DNA of 64,000 nucleotides from Intestinimonas sp. (lineage in GTDB: Bacteria > Bacillota > Clostridia > Oscillospirales > Oscillospiraceae): contig JALCSB010000012.1 of assembly GCA_022653075.1 (NCBI GenBank), positions 1 to 64,000 on the forward strand, written 5' to 3'. The position numbers and the translations under genes are program-made. Of the stretch, positions 60,135 through 64,000 are shown piece by piece (the first letter of the stretch is position 1; every line of letters starts with the position of its first letter). The notes beneath the pieces were generated by a model, which was not told the DNA's origin, ran no database searches, and saw only the letters and a list, made by a program, of their open reading frames with translations.

Positions 60135-61082
60135 ATGGAGACGAACTGGCTGGAAGTCACCTTACAGACTACCGGGGAGGAGCTGGAGGCCCTGGCAGCC
60201 AGATTGACCGCCAACGGCATTACAGGGCTGGTCATTGAAGACGAGGAGGACTTCCGCAATTTTTTAGAGCAAAACCGGCAGTATTGGGGCTATGTGGATG
60301 ATGCGCTGCTGGAGCGCATGCGCGGCGCCGCCTGTATTAAGTTTTACGTGACCGACGATACCGCCGGGCGGGCACAGATGGCGGCTTGGCTGACCGGTGT
60401 GGAGGGGGTGGAGATAAGTACCATCCCCCTGAAGGAGGACGATTGGGCCACCAGCTGGCAAAAGTATTACCACCCCATGGCGGCTGGGGAGCGGCTGTAT
60501 ATTGTCCCCCAGTGGGAACGGGCTGCGCCCATTCCCGCAGGACGGGTTCCCCTGTATCTGAACCCAGGGCTTACTTTCGGCACCGGCAGTCATTCCTCCA
60601 CCCGGCTGTGCTTGGCGGACGTGGAGCGCTATATAGTCCCTGATGGCCGGATTTTGGATCTGGGCTGTGGCAGCGGAATCCTGTCCATTGCGGCCCTTCT
60701 GTTGGGCGCACGAACAGCGGTGGGTGTGGATATTGACCCGAAAGCGGTGGACGTGGCCTATGAAAATGCGGAACTCAACGGCATCGGCCGCAGCCGCTAT
60801 ACGGTACGGGCGGGTGACGTGCTCACTGACCGCGCGCTGGCCGATGAACTGGCGCGGGAAACCTACCAACTGGTGGTGGCCAACATTGTAGCCGACGTCA
60901 TTATTCCCCTCTCCGCCCACGCGGGGGATCTGCTGGCGCCCGGCGGTGTATTTCTATGCTCTGGTATCATTGACACCAGAGCCGACGAGGTGAAGGCCGC
61001 GCTGGAGCAGAACGGCCTGGCGGTCCTGGACACCCACGCTGAAAACGGCTGGGTGGCCTATGCCGCAGAAAGAAGGGGCTGA
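60135..61082 (+). CDS. prmA: Ribosomal protein L11 methyltransferase
   Basis: 'TFGTGSHSSTRLCL', 'LDLGCGSGILSIAALLLGARTAVGVDIDPKAV'. Confidence 0.94.
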   Translation: METNWLEVTLQTTGEELEALAARLTANGITGLVIEDEEDFRNFLEQNRQYWGYVDDALLERMRGAACIKFYVTDDTAGRAQMAAWLTGVEGVEISTIPLKEDDWATSWQKYYHPMAAGERLYIVPQWERAAPIPAGRVPLYLNPGLTFGTGSHSSTRLCLADVERYIVPDGRILDLGCGSGILSIAALLLGARTAVGVDIDPKAVDVAYENAELNGIGRSRYTVRAGDVLTDRALADELARETYQLVVANIVADVIIPLSAHAGDLLAPGGVFLCSGIIDTRADEVKAALEQNGLAVLDTHAENGWVAYAAERRG

Positions 61083-61146
61083 CGCTGCAAAAAACAGAGC
61101 CAGGCTGAGAGACACAAAAAGGGTTTGTCCGACAGGAGGGAAAACC

Positions 61147-62274
61147 ATGAAAGCCGCTGTACATCGCGTGATGTTTCCGCCGGAGCGCCGGGTTATCGCC
61201 ATCAGTGACATTCATGGCAACCTGCCTTGGCTTACGGCTCTGCTGGACAAGGTGGCTTTTTCCCGGGACGATATTCTGGTGCTGGTGGGCGACCTGATGG
61301 AGAAGGGTCCATACAGTCTGGACACACTGCGCGCAGTCATGGAACTGTCCGCCGGACACACGGTGTACACCGTGGCCGGGAACTGCGACACCCTGGCCAT
61401 CAATCTGGAGCCCGGCGGTTCGCTACCGGAGCCGGTACTGAAGCGTTACCTTGCCTGGCACCCGGAGAGCGTTCTGTTTCAAATGGCGGCGGCCTGCGGC
61501 CTTTCCTTCCAGGGCAGCGGGGATTTTGACGTACTCCGGAAGGCGTTGGAGGAACACTTTGGCCCTGAACTGGCTTTCCTGCGCGCCATGCCCACTATTC
61601 TGGACGCAGGTGACTACGTATTTGTCCACGGCGGTGTGCCGTCCATGGAACACATGGAGAAACTGGACGCCTGGGGCTGCATGAAGAATGACGCCTTCCT
61701 GGAGCAGGGCTATTCTTTCGACCGCTGGTGCGTGGTGGGGCACTGGCCGGTGACGCTGTACCGGGAGACGATACCGCGCTTTGACCCGATTTTGGATCGA
61801 AAACGGCGCATCGCCAGCATTGACGGCGGCTGCTGTGTGGTAGCGGGCGGTCAGCTTAACGCTCTGATTTTACCATCCGCGCCGGGCGAAGATTTCAAGT
61901 GTGTCCACTGGGACAGCTATCCTGTGGCGGAGGCACTGGACGCGCAGAAGGCGTCCCGGGACCCCGTTACCATCCGCTGGATGGACCATGGGGTTACTGT
62001 GCTGCGGTCGGGCCGGGAATTTTCCCTCTGCCGCCACAACAGCAGCGGTCGGGTACTTCCGGTTCTGAACCGCTATCTGCGCCGGCAGCACGGTGGTGGA
62101 ACCTGGTGTGAAGACTCCACCGATTACCAGCTGGAAGTTTTGCCGGGAGACCAGCTCTCCGTGGTGGAGGAGACCTCCCAAGGCGCACTGGTCAAAAAGA
62201 ACGGCACGTTGGGTTGGTACCTGGGCCGCCTGCGCCAAGACAGAGAAGCGCCTTTATTCTTCGCCAAAATATGA
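61147..62274 (+). CDS. Metallophosphoesterase
   Basis: 'VIAISDIHGNLPWLTALLDKV', 'LVGDLMEKGP', 'VAGNCDT', 'FVHGGVP'. Confidence 0.9.
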   Translation: MKAAVHRVMFPPERRVIAISDIHGNLPWLTALLDKVAFSRDDILVLVGDLMEKGPYSLDTLRAVMELSAGHTVYTVAGNCDTLAINLEPGGSLPEPVLKRYLAWHPESVLFQMAAACGLSFQGSGDFDVLRKALEEHFGPELAFLRAMPTILDAGDYVFVHGGVPSMEHMEKLDAWGCMKNDAFLEQGYSFDRWCVVGHWPVTLYRETIPRFDPILDRKRRIASIDGGCCVVAGGQLNALILPSAPGEDFKCVHWDSYPVAEALDAQKASRDPVTIRWMDHGVTVLRSGREFSLCRHNSSGRVLPVLNRYLRRQHGGGTWCEDSTDYQLEVLPGDQLSVVEETSQGALVKKNGTLGWYLGRLRQDREAPLFFAKI

Positions 62275-62309
62275 AAAGTAGAGGGAAAAAGAAGTTGACA
62301 GGCACGATT

Positions 62310-62413
62310 TTGGCTGATATACTATAAAAGCCGCTTTGAATGGGTTAGTAAGCAGGGAGGTTTCCCCGCACCCCCGACAGCGAGTCCGTAATAAAGGGAA
62401 GAGGTGCAGCAGT
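62310..62413 (+). ncRNA. Possible ribosomal protein L21 leader
   Basis: Position directly upstream of rplU; 'aggtttccccgcacccccgacagcgagtccgt' resembles the L21 leader region; structure not computed. Confidence 0.45.
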
Positions 62414-62725
62414 ATGCACGCAATCATCGAGACCGGCGGGAAACAGTATAAGGTAGCGGAGGGCGATGTCCTCTTTATCGAAAAGCTGGATGCAGGCGCC
62501 GGCGACGCGGTAACCTTCAGCAAAGTTCTGGCGATCATGGATGGAGACAAGGCCACCATCGGTACCCCCGTGGTAGAAGGCGCCAAGGTCGAGGCCTCCG
62601 TGGAGAAAAACGGAAAAGGCAAGAAGGTCCGCATTTTTAAGTATAATCCGAAGAAAGGCTATCGCCGCCGTCAGGGCCATCGTCAGCCCTATACCAAGGT
62701 GAAGATCGCAGCGATCCATGCCTGA
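62414..62725 (+). CDS. rplU: 50S ribosomal protein L21
   Basis: '[25 protein letters not shown]', '[23 protein letters not shown]'. Confidence 0.97.
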   Translation: MHAIIETGGKQYKVAEGDVLFIEKLDAGAGDAVTFSKVLAIMDGDKATIGTPVVEGAKVEASVEKNGKGKKVRIFKYNPKKGYRRRQGHRQPYTKVKIAAIHA

Positions 62726-63064
62726 GTGATGACAACCGTCACATTTTACTCCGAGGGCAGCCGCCTGACGGGCTTTACCGTTCAGGGACATACCGAGCTC
62801 GCCCCCGAGGGGGAGGACATTCTCTGCGCTGCGGTGACCAGCGCCGTCCGCCTGACCGAGTGCGCTGTGAACGGCGTGCTGGGGCTGGAGGCGTCGGTTC
62901 GGGTAAAGGAAAAGAACGCGTCCATCTCCCTAAAACTCCCCGGCGGGCTGGGACAGACCGGAGAGAGCACCTGCCAGACTCTTCTGACAGCGCTCATGGT
63001 CTACTTCTCCCAACTGGCTGAGGAATATCCCGGGCACATAATCGTATTTGAATCGGAGGTGTAA
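62726..63064 (+). CDS. prp: Ribosomal-processing cysteine protease Prp
   Basis: '[21 protein letters not shown]' catalytic His/Cys; between rplU and rpmA. Confidence 0.93.
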   Translation: MMTTVTFYSEGSRLTGFTVQGHTELAPEGEDILCAAVTSAVRLTECAVNGVLGLEASVRVKEKNASISLKLPGGLGQTGESTCQTLLTALMVYFSQLAEEYPGHIIVFESEV

Positions 63065-63068
63065 CACC

Positions 63069-63353
63069 ATGCTGAATATTGGACTTCAGTTCTTCGCCCA
63101 TAAAAAGGGCGTAGGCTCCACCCGCAACGGCCGTGATTCCGAGGCAAAACGCTTGGGCGTCAAGCGGGGTGACGGCCAGTTTGTGTTGGCTGGCAACATT
63201 CTGGTCCGCCAGCGGGGTACCCATATCCATCCCGGCGTCAACGTGGGTAAGGGCAGCGACGATACCCTGTTTGCCATGAAGGACGGCAAAGTGAAATTTG
63301 AGCGTCTGGGTAAGGACCGCAAGCAGGTTTCCATCGTGGAGATCGCGCAGTAA
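63069..63353 (+). CDS. rpmA: 50S ribosomal protein L27
   Basis: '[51 protein letters not shown]'. Confidence 0.97.
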   Translation: MLNIGLQFFAHKKGVGSTRNGRDSEAKRLGVKRGDGQFVLAGNILVRQRGTHIHPGVNVGKGSDDTLFAMKDGKVKFERLGKDRKQVSIVEIAQ

Positions 63354-63367
63354 GTCATGGGTATACG

Positions 63368-63402
63368 GGGCTCCGAACAGTTGCCTGTTCGGAGCCTTTT
63401 TG
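63368..63402 (+). terminator. Intrinsic terminator
   Basis: GGCTCCGAACAGttgcCTGTTCGGAGCCTTTTT. Confidence 0.85.
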
Positions 63403-63439
63403 CCATTTTAGCAGGAAAAAGGAAAGGAAGCGCACGGAT

Positions 63440-63862
63440 ATGGAATTTCGCAGAATGGAGCAGGGCATCCTGGTCAGGCTGGACCCCGGCGATGAGATCG
63501 TGGATTCACTGACCCGAATCTGCCAGGCGGAGGACGTTCACCTGGCCTGTGTAAATGGCTTGGGCGCGGCCAACGATGTGACCATCGGCATTTTTTCTCC
63601 TGGCGTGAAAAAATATGCCACGGTGGATTACCGGGATGATTATGAGATCTCCGCGCTCACTGGAAACGTGACCCGCAAGGACGGTGAGGTCTATCTTCAC
63701 CTGCATATCACCATCGGAAATCCCACTAAGGATGAGGTCCATGCCGGCCATCTGAGCCGCGCGGTCATCAGTGCCACATCCGAGATCTTTTTGCAGGTCT
63801 GGTCCGGCGAAGTGGGACGTAAATTCAGCGATAAGATCGGGCTCAACCTGTTTGAGTTTTAA
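63440..63862 (+). CDS. PPC/DUF296-domain DNA-binding-type protein
   Basis: 'GDEIVDSLTRICQAEDVHLACVNGLGAANDVTIGIF', 'GHLSRAVISATSEIFLQVW'. Confidence 0.87.
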   Translation: MEFRRMEQGILVRLDPGDEIVDSLTRICQAEDVHLACVNGLGAANDVTIGIFSPGVKKYATVDYRDDYEISALTGNVTRKDGEVYLHLHITIGNPTKDEVHAGHLSRAVISATSEIFLQVWSGEVGRKFSDKIGLNLFEF

Positions 63863-63891
63863 TTTTTGAGGAATAAAAGGAGGGGCACCCC

Positions 63892-64000
63892 ATGCCCGCA
63901 TTTATTGATACCGCGCGCATTACGGTGAGATCCGGCGACGGCGGTAACGGCGCGGTGGCATTTCACCGGGAAAAATACGTGGCCGCGGGTGGTCCGGACG
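63892..64000 (+). CDS. obgE: GTPase ObgE, N-terminal part (cut by window end)
   Basis: '[36 protein letters not shown]'. Confidence 0.93.
   Translation, partial: MPAFIDTARITVRSGDGGNGAVAFHREKYVAAGGPD

Overview
The window looks like a chromosomal segment from an anaerobic gut-type Firmicute (Clostridia/Oscillospiraceae-like; inferred from gene content, not proven). Left to right it contains: a 5S rRNA and five tRNA genes (Asn, Met, Trp, Asp, Thr); a roughly 6 kb segment with an iron/corrinoid-type ABC importer, a methyltransferase and decayed genes, closed by a degenerate tRNA-Thr copy plus terminator; a sigma-54-controlled acyl-CoA cassette; an ATC-hydrolase / Liv-type ABC / SDR / cysteine-desulfidase operon with a divergent YheO-like regulator; a pst operon whose pstB is only a remnant; phoU and a YibE/F gene; a large minus-strand operon (amino-acid permease, glutamine-synthetase-like ligase, three-part glutamate-synthase-like enzyme, multi-subunit FAD/Fe-S dehydrogenase, RidA) resembling an anaerobic version of the N-methylglutamate pathway; a BlaI/M56 (BlaR1-like) pair with a large C-terminal extension and twin operators; an Lsa/Vga-like ABC-F gene with an attenuator-type leader; a LysR gene; the F1Fo-ATP synthase operon; and housekeeping genes (ppdK, prmA, rplU-prp-rpmA, start of obgE). 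Strongest candidates for an undescribed system are the GS/GltS-like/dehydrogenase operon (about 28.2-37.8 kb) and the ATC-hydrolase/cysteine-desulfidase operon (about 14.1-22.6 kb). All family calls come from reading motifs by eye; no database search was run.
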